Notes: generated by a model from the sequence alone, not told the origin. Shown: positions 46,343 through 55,607, numbered from the stretch's first letter. The stretch is 64,000 bases of DNA from Amycolatopsis sp. MtRt-6 (GCF_017308975.1 NZ_JADWPD010000001.1:597612-661611), one strand, 5' to 3'. Translations and numbers: made by a program.

Positions 46343-47524
46343 TCAGACCGATTCGGCGACCGAGCGCCGCGCTGCCCACTTCCGGGTCAGGGGTTCCGCG
46401 CCGGCCCACAAGGCGAACAGCCCGCCCAGCACCACCAAAGCCGTCCAGTACGCCGCCGGGGGTGCCGACTCCGTGTGTGCCTCACCGAGCACCCACGGCC
46501 GGAACTGCGACTGCAGCCAGAACGCCCCGTACCCGAACGCAGTCACCAGCAAGGCCCCCGCGGCCGCACGCACCACGCCGCTGCTCATCGCGAACGCCAG
46601 GTCGACCGCCAACCCCACGAACACCAGGTAGAACGGCACCGTCGACACCGGAAAGCCCATCCCGAGCAGCAGCGGCCACATCACCGACCGATAAGCCACG
46701 TACGCGAGCGCCACCGAAGTCGCCGCCCAGCGGAAGCCCAGTGTGTGCCGGGCCAGGACCAGGATCAGCGCCATCACGCCGATGCCCCACAGCGGGTACA
46801 CCCACTCCGGGATCGGCATCGTGAAGTGCAGCACCGCCGTCCGGTCGACCGGGTGGCCGATCTGGTTGGCCGCGAAGTCCAGCAGCGACTGCTCCGCCTC
46901 CGGCTCGCCGCGCTCCCACGCGCGCAGGCCGAGGATGCCGTACTCCTGCTGGCCGTTCGGGAAGAACGTGTTCTCCAGGAAGAACGCCCACAGCCCGAGC
47001 AGCACGCCCGTGCGGAAGCGGCCCGGGGGCGAAAACCGCAGCCAGCCCAGCAGCACGCCCGCCTGCATGATGCCCGTGCCCAGGTACAGCATCATGTGGG
47101 ACGGGCTCCACGCCGTCAGGTCGAGGCCGTTGACGCGGTGGTTGATGACGTCCAGCGGCGCCGCGATCAGGAACGTCAGCAGGCCGATCTGCATCAGGCG
47201 CAGCGACCGCTTGTCACACCCCAGGCCCGTGTAGCTGTGGATCGCCACCAGCACCACGATGATCACCGTGCCGACGGTGTTGATCAGGTGCGGCGGGGCC
47301 AGGTCGTCGCGCAGCCACATGAAGTGCCACGACATGTCCCACGACGAGCCGACCAGCTTGAACGCGAACGCCGCCAGCCACATCCCGTAGCAGAACCGGA
47401 GCACCCAGTCCGGGGTCGGCTGCCCGGGGGCGCCGCGGTGCCAGTGCCGCGTGAAGAACAGCCGTGTCTTGGCGACGGGGCTGCGCGGGATCACGTCCAC
47501 CGGGACGTCGACTGCCTTGGCCAT
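46343..47524 (-). CDS. Integral membrane protein, unknown
   Basis: 393 residues with about 9-10 hydrophobic segments. Trp, His and Asn within or near helices are notable (SSWDMSWHFMWLRDDLAPPH, SPSHMMLYLG, LENTFFPNGQQEYG), suggesting a polar or metal/haem-related site in the membrane, but no family is evident. ATG 47524 is chosen by comparison with the leaderless pattern (CATGAT 7 nt upstream); starts at 47533 and 47536 are possible. No operon partner. Confidence 0.7.
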   Translation of the reverse strand: MAKAVDVPVDVIPRSPVAKTRLFFTRHWHRGAPGQPTPDWVLRFCYGMWLAAFAFKLVGSSWDMSWHFMWLRDDLAPPHLINTVGTVIIVVLVAIHSYTGLGCDKRSLRLMQIGLLTFLIAAPLDVINHRVNGLDLTAWSPSHMMLYLGTGIMQAGVLLGWLRFSPPGRFRTGVLLGLWAFFLENTFFPNGQQEYGILGLRAWERGEPEAEQSLLDFAANQIGHPVDRTAVLHFTMPIPEWVYPLWGIGVMALILVLARHTLGFRWAATSVALAYVAYRSVMWPLLLGMGFPVSTVPFYLVFVGLAVDLAFAMSSGVVRAAAGALLVTAFGYGAFWLQSQFRPWVLGEAHTESAPPAAYWTALVVLGGLFALWAGAEPLTRKWAARRSVAESV

Positions 47525-47652
47525 GCCGGACATCATGGCCGGTCATGGTCACGAGTGGGCCAAGACCGTGGCAAACGACGCGAAAATCCGGATTCACCCT
47601 TAGGGGTGGACGACTTGCTTTCGGCGGCTCCGGCTTGGCAGGGTGTCGCGCC

Positions 47653-47739
47653 ATGATGCCGAAACGAGTCGTCGCGGGCGTGCTGGTCGCCGCCCTGGTG
47701 CTGGCCGGAGCCGGGGTGCTCGGAACCCTCTTCCTCTGA
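47653..47739 (+). CDS. Possible 28-residue single-span membrane peptide
   Basis: Frame of 28 codons: two Met, Lys-Arg, then a continuous hydrophobic run of about 22 residues (VVAGVLVAALVLAGAGVLGT) and a TLFL end. AGGGTG 8 nt upstream. It lies 17 bp before the DUF3151 gene. Size and context resemble small membrane peptides, but a chance frame cannot be excluded. Confidence 0.35.
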   Translation: MMPKRVVAGVLVAALVLAGAGVLGTLFL

Positions 47740-47755
47740 GGGCACAATGGGCGGC

Positions 47756-48166
47756 ATGACGCACAACCTGCTCGGCCCCGAGCCGACGCTGCTGCCCGAG
47801 CACACCGCCGCCCAGGCCGCGCTCGACGCCGGGACCGACCCGGCCACCGTCGCCGCCGAACACCCCGACTACAGCGAGGCGTGGGCTTCGCTGGCCGAGA
47901 AGGCCCTGGACGCGGGCGAGACCGTCGCCGCGTACGCGTACGCCCGCACCGGCTACCACCGCGGGCTCGACCAGCTGCGCCGCGCGGGCTGGAAGGGCTT
48001 CGGCCCGGTGCCGTGGTCGCACCGCCCCAACCAGGGGTTCCTCCGCGCCCTCGCCGTCCTGGGCAAGGCCGCCGGGAAGATCGGCGAGACCGAGGAACAC
48101 GAGCGCTGCCGGACCTTCCTCGCCGACTCCGACCCCGCCGCCGCGGAAGCCACCGGCCTGAAGTGA
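47756..48166 (+). CDS. DUF3151 family protein
   Basis: 136 residues. MTHNLLGPEPTLLPEH, AALDAGTDPATVAAEHP and GYHRGLDQLRRAGWKG are signatures of this actinobacterial family of unknown function (M. tuberculosis Rv0360c by position). The body is alpha-helical, TPR-like. ATG 47756 has CACAAT (47743-47748) 7 nt upstream, so leaderless; the in-frame GTG nine bases earlier was rejected. Confidence 0.92.
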   Translation: MTHNLLGPEPTLLPEHTAAQAALDAGTDPATVAAEHPDYSEAWASLAEKALDAGETVAAYAYARTGYHRGLDQLRRAGWKGFGPVPWSHRPNQGFLRALAVLGKAAGKIGETEEHERCRTFLADSDPAAAEATGLK

Positions 48167-48174
48167 CCCGCCCG

Positions 48175-48220
48175 GTCGTGAGTGAGAAACAGTGTTCTAA
48201 CGCTGTTTCCCACTCACGAC
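48175..48220. terminator. Terminator between DUF3151 and lipase genes
   Basis: 18-bp arms (48175-48192 and 48203-48220) with one mismatch and a 10-base loop, between convergent genes. Confidence 0.75.
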
Positions 48221-48235
48221 CTGCTGCGGGAGACC

Positions 48236-49459
48236 TCAGAACCAGCCGCAGTTGACCGGTGCCGGCAGCCCGGCGAAACGGCCCTCCAGCCAGGCGAACG
48301 CCTCCGGGTACGCCCGCACCGCGCCGAGCACGTGCGTCGGCACCAGCGACGTGCTGAACTGCACCTGCACACCCTTGCGGCACCACGTCCGGCCCAGGTC
48401 GCGGTCCTGCGCGTAGGGCACGATGTCGTCGAGGGCGCTGTGGACGATCAGCACCGGGGCCGTCGGCTTCAGCGAGCCGATCTTCTGCTCGGCCACGCGC
48501 GACCGGTACGGCTCCTCGTCGAGGTACGCGACGAGCGAGCGGCCGTCGTTGGTCAGCGTCGACGACCGCGTGAACGCGTGCGCGGCGATCGCCTCCACCG
48601 TGCACTCGGTCCGGACCTGCTCGAACAGCTGCTTCCCGCGCGCGTTGAGCAGCGCCGGGATGTTCAGCTCCGGGTACGCGTAGTTCATGCTCACCAGCGC
48701 GAACCCGAGGAAGCCGACCGCGTAGTGGCCGTCGAGGTTCTTCGCGACCTCGGCGAGGTCCGCCGGCACCGCGCCCGCGTACGCGCCCTTCAGCTTCAGC
48801 TCCGGCGCGTAGCTCGGCTGCAGCTCCGCCGCCGCGGCCGACGCGCCGCCGCCCTGGGAGTAGCCCGCGATCGCCACCGGGCCGTCGTCCGGCAGGCCCG
48901 CCTCCGGCAGCCGCTGCGCCGCGCGGATCGCGTCGAGCACCGCGTGGGCCTCCGCCTCGCGGTTGACGTACGTGTGGTCGCCCGGCGTGCCGAGCCCTTC
49001 GTAGTCGGTGACGACGACGCCGTAGCCCCGCGCCAGCAGCCCGGCGATGAACGGGCCTTCGTACTCGAAGCCCGCGGCAAGCGCTTTCGACGGCGCGCAG
49101 TCGTCGCCCTCGCCCTGGGTGCCGACGGCGTAGGAGACGATCGGGCGCACCCCGCTGCCGTGCCACGCCGACCGCGGCGTCAGCACCGTGCCGGTGACGG
49201 CGATCGGCGAGCCGTGCGTGTCGGTGCTGCGGTACATGATCCGCTGCACGCTCGCGTCGGCCTTGATCAGCTGGATCGGGTCGATGTAGAACGTCGACGT
49301 CTCGTGCCGGATGACGTCGCCGTTGCTGCCCGCCGGCAGGGGTGACGGCGGGTCGTAGAACGACGTGGCGGACGCGGCAGGCGGGCTGAGCGCGGCCAAG
49401 GCCAGAATGGAAACTCCTGCGACGGCCGCGGACAGGGCGCGGCGGGGGAAGATACGCAT
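48236..49459 (-). CDS. Secreted lipase-family alpha/beta hydrolase
   Basis: 407 residues. Signal peptide with cleavage near AAS-AT (about residue 30). Nucleophile Ser in GYSQGGG, oxyanion region near YAVGTQGEG, catalytic Asp in HSALDDIVPY and late His in PTHVLGA fit the secretory lipase family (PF03583). Cys pairs (DDCAPS, TECTVE, TWCRKG, NCGWF) suggest disulphides in an exported enzyme. ATG 49459 has GAGGAG upstream. The divergent TetR gene lies 90 bp away. Confidence 0.92.
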   Translation of the reverse strand: MRIFPRRALSAAVAGVSILALAALSPPAASATSFYDPPSPLPAGSNGDVIRHETSTFYIDPIQLIKADASVQRIMYRSTDTHGSPIAVTGTVLTPRSAWHGSGVRPIVSYAVGTQGEGDDCAPSKALAAGFEYEGPFIAGLLARGYGVVVTDYEGLGTPGDHTYVNREAEAHAVLDAIRAAQRLPEAGLPDDGPVAIAGYSQGGGASAAAAELQPSYAPELKLKGAYAGAVPADLAEVAKNLDGHYAVGFLGFALVSMNYAYPELNIPALLNARGKQLFEQVRTECTVEAIAAHAFTRSSTLTNDGRSLVAYLDEEPYRSRVAEQKIGSLKPTAPVLIVHSALDDIVPYAQDRDLGRTWCRKGVQVQFSTSLVPTHVLGAVRAYPEAFAWLEGRFAGLPAPVNCGWF

Positions 49460-49497
49460 GCGTGCTCCTCGTTGAGCAGGGCGGGTGCGCGGGGGTA

Positions 49498-49519
49498 ACA
49501 CCTTTTTTGACAGAGGTGT
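49498..49519. promoter_or_regulatory. Candidate TetR operator with consensus -35
   Basis: ACACC (49498-49502) and GGTGT (49515-49519) form an imperfect inverted repeat around a perfect -35 TTGACA (49507-49512) pointing to the TetR gene. Could control both the lipase and the regulator; the -10 is poor. Confidence 0.45.
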
Positions 49520-49549
49520 CGGAAAAAGAATCACGTGAGGTGGACCACC

Positions 49550-50194
49550 ATGTCAAGCCCGGCCCCACGCGGGCGGCCGCGCAAGCTCCCGGTTTCCGAG
49601 CAGCGCGCCCGTGTGCTGCAGGCGACCGCGCGGGTCGTCGCGCAGCACGGGATGCAGGGCGCGACGATCGAGCAGATCGCCCGCGAAGCCGGCGTCTCGC
49701 GCCAAGCCGTCTACGAGCAGTTCGGCGACCGGGCGACGCTGTTCGCCGAGGTCGTGGCCGAAACCGAGGAGCGCGCGTTCACCGCCATCGCGGGCCCGTC
49801 GGTAGCCGACGAGCAGCCAGGCCTGCGGGCCTGGGCGAGGGCCAACTACGCCAACATGGTCACCTTCGTCGCCGACCACCCCGAGGGCTACGGCGTGCTC
49901 CGCGCGGCCGAGCGGGCGGGCGACCCCGCTCTCACCCGGTTGAGGGAGAGACTGGCCGTCGTCTACGCCGAAGCCAGCCGCAAGCGGTGGGCCGCGCACG
50001 GCATCGACTCCGGCCGTGCGGACCGCGCGCTCGTGACGCTCTTCTTCGCGATGACCGAGTCGCTGGTCCAGGCCACCTGGGACGGCGAGCCGCCGGACCA
50101 GGACGCGCTGATCGACCTGCTCACCGAATTCACCGTGGGCGGCGTCGCCCGCCTGCAGACCAAGGCGAGCGACGTCATCGACCGGTTGCGGTAG
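49550..50194 (+). CDS. TetR-family transcriptional regulator
   Basis: 214 residues. N-terminal HTH (about 20-65): RVVAQHGMQGATIEQIAREAG and VSRQAVYEQFGDRATL. ATG 49550 follows GAGGTGG. The C-terminal ligand domain is helical with no assigned ligand. Divergent from the secreted lipase, the probable target. Converges on the diguanylate cyclase with 4 bp between stops. Confidence 0.92.
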   Translation: MSSPAPRGRPRKLPVSEQRARVLQATARVVAQHGMQGATIEQIAREAGVSRQAVYEQFGDRATLFAEVVAETEERAFTAIAGPSVADEQPGLRAWARANYANMVTFVADHPEGYGVLRAAERAGDPALTRLRERLAVVYAEASRKRWAAHGIDSGRADRALVTLFFAMTESLVQATWDGEPPDQDALIDLLTEFTVGGVARLQTKASDVIDRLR

Positions 50195-50198
50195 GGCG

Positions 50199-51479
50199 CT
50201 AAGCCGCGGCCAAGGCCGCCGCGGCCGACCCCACCACCCGATTTCGCCCGCCGTGTTTGGCCGCGTACACGGCCGCGTCGGCGGACGCCATCACCTCCTC
50301 GATGGACGAACCGTCCAGCGGGTAGGCGGCGACGCCGATGGACGCCGTCTGCCGTTCGATGTCGACGGCGGCGCCCTCGTTGGTCGTGGTGCTGATGACC
50401 AGCTCGCTGACCCGTTGCCGGATCCGTTCCGCCGTGACGATCGCGTCCTCCTTGGACGTCGACGGCAGCAGCGCGACGAACTCCTCGCCGCCGAACCGGC
50501 CGACCAGGTCGTGCGCCCTGGTCTCCTGCTTGACGACGGCGGCGACCGCCTTGAGCACGTCGTCGCCCGCGAGGTGCCCGTAGGTGTCGTTGATCCGCTT
50601 GAAGTGGTCGAGGTCGATCATCATGGCGCCGAAGCTGCCGTTCTCCCGCTCCGCGCGCGAGATCTCGCGCTGCGCGCCGTCCTGCCAGGTCGTGGCGTTG
50701 AGCAGCTGCGTCTTCTGGTCCGTCGTGGCCAGCTCTTCCAGCCGCTTGATCAGCACGGACCGCTGCAGCACGTACAGCGGCAAGATGACGAGGACCGACA
50801 GCAGCGGCTCTTCGTTGAGCACCATCACCAGCAGCGCACCGACGCACAAAGTGGACAGTTCGAGCAGGTTGTCGTCCATGTTGCCCAAGCAGGACACCGG
50901 GGTCGCGTTCTTCGGGTCGGCCAGGTAGAGGCCGAGGCCGGTCAGTGCGGTGTTGACCGTGAAGAAGGCCAGCGCGGCCAGCGTCACCGTCGCCACGCCG
51001 CTGCCGATCGTCATGTGACCGACGACACCCGCGGAGAAGGCCGAGAGGATCATCGTGGTCGCGTTCGCGGCCACGCGGTGAAATTCACCCGGACGGGTGC
51101 CGGACCAGCTGCGGAACGCCAGGTAGACGTACAGCACGACACCGAGCGCGGCGATCAGCTGGGCCGGCAGCAGCAGGCCGGCGGGCAGCAGCCACACCGA
51201 AGTCATCGAGATGTAGGGCCCGTTGCTGAGGATGCGGCGCTGCCGCTCCAGTCGCCTGCTGACCTCCGTCTGCGCCACGGCCAGGGCTGTGAGCAGCGCA
51301 AACGTGCCCAGCTGGGCGACGGTGACCGGCACGGTCAGCAGCGAAACGGCCGTCCAGCTCAGCATGACCGTGATGGCGGTCAGCGTCGCGATGATCCAGT
51401 CGCGGGGGCGGGTCCACAGTGCCCAGCCCCGCGCCCAAGAAATCAAGTCTTGGCCGCGCTGTTCCCCCGATGTGACCAT
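50199..51479 (-). CDS. Membrane diguanylate cyclase (GGDEF)
   Basis: 426 residues. Residues about 25-250 hold six or seven hydrophobic segments; the rest is a GGDEF domain with the active GGEEF signature at residues 330-334 and an RxxD inhibition site five residues before the signature (RAHD). It should make c-di-GMP in response to a membrane or periplasmic signal. c-di-GMP governs development in mycelial actinomycetes. ATG 51479 has GGGGG upstream. The preceding 51480-51683 shows no gene I can support. Confidence 0.93.
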   Translation of the reverse strand: MVTSGEQRGQDLISWARGWALWTRPRDWIIATLTAITVMLSWTAVSLLTVPVTVAQLGTFALLTALAVAQTEVSRRLERQRRILSNGPYISMTSVWLLPAGLLLPAQLIAALGVVLYVYLAFRSWSGTRPGEFHRVAANATTMILSAFSAGVVGHMTIGSGVATVTLAALAFFTVNTALTGLGLYLADPKNATPVSCLGNMDDNLLELSTLCVGALLVMVLNEEPLLSVLVILPLYVLQRSVLIKRLEELATTDQKTQLLNATTWQDGAQREISRAERENGSFGAMMIDLDHFKRINDTYGHLAGDDVLKAVAAVVKQETRAHDLVGRFGGEEFVALLPSTSKEDAIVTAERIRQRVSELVISTTTNEGAAVDIERQTASIGVAAYPLDGSSIEEVMASADAAVYAAKHGGRNRVVGSAAAALAAA

Positions 51480-51683
51480 TTTTCCCCCAGACCCTTGCGT
51501 GGTTGTACGGTGACAAAGTACTCACGGACAGTTTCAGACCGTTCGCCCGCTGTCCACAAGGGCTTTCGGTGTGTACTTTTTCTTTGACACCGGAACGAGA
51601 GGTGGCCAGCGATGCGCGGCAAAGAACAGTGACCGCACAGCGCACCGCAAGGTCGCGCAGGTCGAGCCCACGCGCGGGGCATG

Positions 51684-52943
51684 TCATGCATGTTCGGCGC
51701 GTGCGGCTTCTTTGTCGATCCATCGGTCCGGCTCGCCCGACAGCGCCCGGGCCCACAGCACCGCCAGCGGCAGCGTGAGCACGATCCCCACGATGCCGAA
51801 GATGCCGACCGTCGCGTGCGGCGTCAGCTGATCCGCGAGCACGCCGCCGATCAGCGGGCTGATGCCCATCATCGTGGTCAGCCCCGTGTTGGACAGGCCC
51901 ATCACCTGCGCGCGCTGCTCGTCGGGCACGGCCAGGGTCAGTGACGCGGTCGCCTGCAGGAGGCAGACGGTGCCCAGGCCGCCGGAGATGATGAACAGGA
52001 CGATCGACGAGACCGGTCCGGGGTTCAGGAAGCAGAGCACCAGCGGCACGGCGCACAGCGCCGACAGCGGGCCGATCAGCTTCGGCCGCAGCCGCGCGGG
52101 CACCCAGCGCGTGTAGACGAAGGTCGCGATCACGCTGCCGATCGGGTCGGCCGCGAGCAGCAGGCCGATCGCTTCGGGGCCACCGCCCGCCGCCGAGACG
52201 TACGGCGCCGCGATGCCCTCGTAGACCGGCAGGAGTCCCATCAGCCAGGTGAACAGCACCAGTGTCCGCAGCGGCGAGCTCGCGAACGCCGTCCGGCCAC
52301 CGCCGCCGAGCGTCGCGAAGAAGGACTTCCGCCGCTCGCCGGTCGCCGCGGCCGGCCGGGCCCGGAGGCCGAAGCGGATGAACAGCGCGGACAGCACGAA
52401 CGTGGCGGCGTCGATGATCAGCGCCACGTGCGGGTCGAGGGCGATCAGCAGCGCGCCGCCGCCGGCGAAGCCGAGCAGCTGGGCGCTCTGCACGGTCATG
52501 CTCCGGATGCCCATCCCGACCACGAACCGGTCGCCTTCGAGCACCTGTGGCAGCAGCGCCAGCTGGGACGCCTTGAACGGCGGGTTGACCAGGGAGACGC
52601 CGCCGACCAGCACGCACATCAGCCAGAACGGCATCCCGGGCACGGCGACCAGCAGGATCAGGCCGGCCCGCAGCAGGTCGACGAGCACCATCACGCTGCG
52701 GCGCGGGAAGCGGTCGGCGAAGCCGGTCAGGAAGATGCCGCCCAGCAGCGACGGCGCGTAGGTCAGCGCGTAGGTCAGGCCGGTGAGCGTCGCGGAGTTC
52801 GTCCCGGTGAACACGAGGATCGACAGCGCGACCCTGGCCAGCTGGTCACCGGCGATCGAGAGCAGCTCGCCGAACCACAGTGCCCGGAACTCGGCGACCC
52901 CGAACACCTCGCGGAACGTGACGCGATCCGGCGGTGCTGCCAT
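51684..52943 (-). CDS. MFS transporter
   Basis: 419 residues, about 12 segments, with FREVFGVAEFRALWFGELL at the N-terminus and GFADRFPRRSVM as loop 2-3. Similar to enterobactin/drug exporters of the MFS_3 type. ATG 52943 has GGGAG 9 nt upstream; an in-frame start 75 bp earlier lacks support. Substrate unknown. Confidence 0.88.
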   Translation of the reverse strand: MAAPPDRVTFREVFGVAEFRALWFGELLSIAGDQLARVALSILVFTGTNSATLTGLTYALTYAPSLLGGIFLTGFADRFPRRSVMVLVDLLRAGLILLVAVPGMPFWLMCVLVGGVSLVNPPFKASQLALLPQVLEGDRFVVGMGIRSMTVQSAQLLGFAGGGALLIALDPHVALIIDAATFVLSALFIRFGLRARPAAATGERRKSFFATLGGGGRTAFASSPLRTLVLFTWLMGLLPVYEGIAAPYVSAAGGGPEAIGLLLAADPIGSVIATFVYTRWVPARLRPKLIGPLSALCAVPLVLCFLNPGPVSSIVLFIISGGLGTVCLLQATASLTLAVPDEQRAQVMGLSNTGLTTMMGISPLIGGVLADQLTPHATVGIFGIVGIVLTLPLAVLWARALSGEPDRWIDKEAARAEHA

Positions 52944-53022
52944 GCGTTTTCTCCCGACCTCTTGTGCAGACCGCGTCCGTCGCATGACCAATGGTGACGA
53001 GACGGACCAGTCGGTCATGAGG

Positions 53023-53065
53023 CAGTCACGGTACGTGAGTTACCCCAGCCAGTGTCCCGTGACTG
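53023..53065. promoter_or_regulatory. Long inverted repeat upstream of MFS gene
   Basis: CAGTCACGG (53023-53031) and CCGTGACTG (53057-53065) are perfect 9-bp arms 25 bp apart in the otherwise empty 52944-53214. It may be a pair of regulator half-sites for the MFS gene. I see nothing else in that stretch. Confidence 0.4.
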
Positions 53066-53214
53066 TTGGTAAATCTCTAGGTTCTTTCGCCGGTATCCAA
53101 GGTGTCACGGAGCTTTCCCGAACGGGTCAGACGATAGCCCGCAGTGTCTGACCGGTGGCTCAGGAGTCACCAATGGATCATTCCGTACCGGCTGGTCGGT
53201 CGCCAGAGGCAAAA

Positions 53215-53244
53215 GTAGCCACCTCACGTTCGCGAGGTGGCTAC
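53215..53244 (-). terminator. Intrinsic terminator of the 98-residue gene
   Basis: Perfect 11-bp arms (53215-53225 and 53234-53244), followed on the lower strand by TTTTG, 14 bp after the stop at 53259. Confidence 0.75.
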
Positions 53245-53258
53245 CGGGGCAGGGCGGC

Positions 53259-53555
53259 TCAACTGCGGCCGCGCGACCGCTCGATGACCTCGATCGACGC
53301 GCGGACCTGCTCGAAGGTGGGCGGGACCGCCCGGTTGAACACGACGGTCAAGGACCGGCGCGGGATGACCACGAACTCGACGTCGACCCCGGCCGCCTCC
53401 GCGGCGGCCTCGACGACGTCCCGCCAGTGCTCGGGGTCGATCCCGTCCGGATCGGCCCATTCGTGGGCGAAGATCGCCCAGTTCCCCCGGAGGAGGGTGC
53501 CGACCACGTCCTGCGCGGTGTGGACGCGGTGCGGCGAACCGATCTCATCGGCCAA
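53259..53555 (-). CDS. Hypothetical protein of 98 residues
   Basis: MADEIGSPHRVHTAQDVVGTLL from TTG 53555, then a soluble, acidic helical protein with FVVIPRRSLTVVFN near residue 70. Not recognised. No ATG/GTG is available upstream in frame before a stop. A strong GAAAGGAG ribosome-binding site lies further upstream but leads into another frame (see 53545-53616), so the real start may involve coupling. Confidence 0.65.
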   Translation of the reverse strand: MADEIGSPHRVHTAQDVVGTLLRGNWAIFAHEWADPDGIDPEHWRDVVEAAAEAAGVDVEFVVIPRRSLTVVFNRAVPPTFEQVRASIEVIERSRGRS

Positions 53556-53616
53556 GTATTCGCTGGTGGCGGTATGCGGCAGAGGCCCGGGCGCCTCGGT
53601 GGACGAAGGTCAACAT
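53545..53616 (-). CDS. Possible 23-codon leader peptide
   Basis: ATG 53616 has an excellent GAAAGGAGC ribosome-binding site, yet the frame ends after 23 basic residues (MLTFVHRGARASAAYRHQRI, stop 53545-53547). It overlaps the TTG start of the 98-residue gene by 11 bases. It could load ribosomes for the downstream gene or reflect a frameshift. Confidence 0.35.
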   Translation of the reverse strand: MLTFVHRGARASAAYRHQRILGR

Positions 53617-53726
53617 CGCTCCTTTCGCCGGTGTACCCCAGGACTTCGGAGCCGACGGCGTCGTGGATGGGTTCCGCTCCGTGAGAAGGCGTTCCGGCAC
53701 CGGAAGTCCGGCGTAGCTTCGGGGTC

Positions 53727-55607
53727 GTGGCCGATCTCGCGCCGTTCACCCTGGCTGTCGTGGGCGCCGGACCTCGCGGGGTCGGCGTCCTCGAACGGCT
53801 CGGCGCGAACGCCGCGGAACTCCTCGGCGGACGGCGGCTCGAGGTGCACCTGATCGACCCGTTCCCGCCGGGGCCCGGCCGCGTGTGGCGCTACGACCAG
53901 TCACCGCTGCTGCGGATGAACTCCATGCCCGAGGACGTCACGATGTTCACCGACGAGTCGGTGCGGATGGCCGGTCCGGTCCGGCGGGGGCCGTCGCTGC
54001 TGGAGTGGGCGCGGCAGGTGCGCGCCGGCGGGCTCGAGGCCGACGTGCCACCCGACGTCGTCGCCGAGCTGACCGCGCTCGACCCCTTCGACTTCCCCAC
54101 CCGGCGCCTGCAGAGCGCCTATCTGAGCTGGGTGTACCGGAAGGTCGTCGACGACCTGCCCGGCGGCGTCGACGTCGTCGAGCACGCGGCCCGCGCGACC
54201 GGCGTCGACGGGGACACCGTCCGGCTGTCCGACGGAACGGCGATCGCGGCGGACGCCGTCGTCTTCACCGTCGGGCACCTCGACGCGGAACCCGACGATC
54301 GGGAGCGCGAGCTGGTGGCGTTCGCCGCGCGGCACGGGCTGGCCTACTACCCGGCCGGCTACACCGCCGACGTCGACTACGCGGGTGTCGAACCGGGCGA
54401 AACCGTGCTGGTGCGCGGGTTCGGGCTGGCGTTCGTCGACCTGATGCTGCTGCTGACCGAGGGCCGCGGCGGCCGGTTCGAGGACCTCCCGTGCGGCGGC
54501 CTCCGCTACCACCCGAGCGGCGCCGAGCCGGTGCTGCACGTCGGCTCGCGGCGCGGGGTGCCGTACCACGCGAAGATCGGCTACCGGCTGCGTGGGAAAC
54601 CTTTGCGGCTGCCCAGGTTCTTCGACGCCTACGCCATCGACGCGCTGGCCGGCGACGTGCTCGACTTCCGCCGGGACGTCTGGCCGCTGGTCGCGAAGGA
54701 GCTGGCCTGGGGTTACTACAGCGAGCTGTTCACCGGGCACCCGGACCGCGTGCGCATGGACTTCGCCGTGTTCGCCGACGCCTTCGCCGACCTGGACTGG
54801 GCTTCCCCCGCCATGCGCGACCTCGTGGCGCGCGCGGTGCCCGCCGAGGCCGACCGGCTCGACCTCGACCGCCTGGACCGCCCGATGGCGGGTCGCGCCT
54901 TCGGTACGGCGGAGGAGTTCGGCAAGGAACTGCGCAAGTACGTCGAGGCCGACCTGGCGCGCCGGGCGGACCAGGAGTTCAGTGCGGACCTGGGTGCCTT
55001 CACGGCGCTGCTGTCGGTGTACGGCCAGGTGCCCACTCTGGTCCAAAAAGGACGGCTGAGTGCCGGATCGCAAGTGTCCGATGTGGACGGCTGGTTCCAC
55101 GGCTTCTTCTCCTACTACGCCAGCGGTCCGCCGCCGCGCCGCCTGGAGGAGCTGCTCGCCCTCCAGGAAGCCGGGCTCGTTTCCTTCGCGGGCGCGGAAA
55201 TGCGGGTGACGGCGGAGCGCGGCGTCTTCGTGGCGTCGTCGACGAGCCACCCGGAGACGGTCGAGGCACGCACGCTGATCGAGGCCCGGCTGCCGGGCCC
55301 GAGCGTGACCCGCGCGGCCGACGGCCTGCTCCGGCAGCTGCGCGACGCGGGCGAGCTGGCCGAGGAGACGGTGGCGGACCCGGGGACGGGTGTCGCGCTG
55401 CCGTCGGGCCGCATCCACACGCGGGTCGCGGACTCCCGGCTGCTCGACGGAACGGGACGTCCCCACCTGAACCGGTTCGCGGTCGGACCGCACACGAGCG
55501 CCCGCTCGGCGGCGGCCTTCACCCGGCCGCGGACGAACGCGCTGTCGTTCCGCCAGAACGACGCTGTGGCACGGGAGATCCTGGAGCTGGTCAGCCAGCC
55601 CAGCTGA
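53727..55607 (+). CDS. FAD/NAD(P)-binding oxidoreductase-like protein
   Basis: 626 residues. N-terminal dinucleotide fold LAVVGAGPRGVGVLERL (about 9-25), a DPFPPGPGRVWR stretch, and VFTVGHLD resemble the FAD-NAD(P)-binding (PF13454) family. Biochemical role unknown; relatives are oxidoreductases without defined substrates. GTG 53727 has TAGCTT (53714-53719) 7 nt upstream, hence leaderless. Overlaps the convergent glycosyltransferase gene by 17 bases. Confidence 0.85.
   Translation: MADLAPFTLAVVGAGPRGVGVLERLGANAAELLGGRRLEVHLIDPFPPGPGRVWRYDQSPLLRMNSMPEDVTMFTDESVRMAGPVRRGPSLLEWARQVRAGGLEADVPPDVVAELTALDPFDFPTRRLQSAYLSWVYRKVVDDLPGGVDVVEHAARATGVDGDTVRLSDGTAIAADAVVFTVGHLDAEPDDRERELVAFAARHGLAYYPAGYTADVDYAGVEPGETVLVRGFGLAFVDLMLLLTEGRGGRFEDLPCGGLRYHPSGAEPVLHVGSRRGVPYHAKIGYRLRGKPLRLPRFFDAYAIDALAGDVLDFRRDVWPLVAKELAWGYYSELFTGHPDRVRMDFAVFADAFADLDWASPAMRDLVARAVPAEADRLDLDRLDRPMAGRAFGTAEEFGKELRKYVEADLARRADQEFSADLGAFTALLSVYGQVPTLVQKGRLSAGSQVSDVDGWFHGFFSYYASGPPPRRLEELLALQEAGLVSFAGAEMRVTAERGVFVASSTSHPETVEARTLIEARLPGPSVTRAADGLLRQLRDAGELAEETVADPGTGVALPSGRIHTRVADSRLLDGTGRPHLNRFAVGPHTSARSAAAFTRPRTNALSFRQNDAVAREILELVSQPS

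Noticed and set aside
51480..51683. A small gene or clear promoter between the diguanylate cyclase and the MFS gene
   Set aside because: Only short frames without ribosome sites; no convincing -10/-35 pair or repeat.
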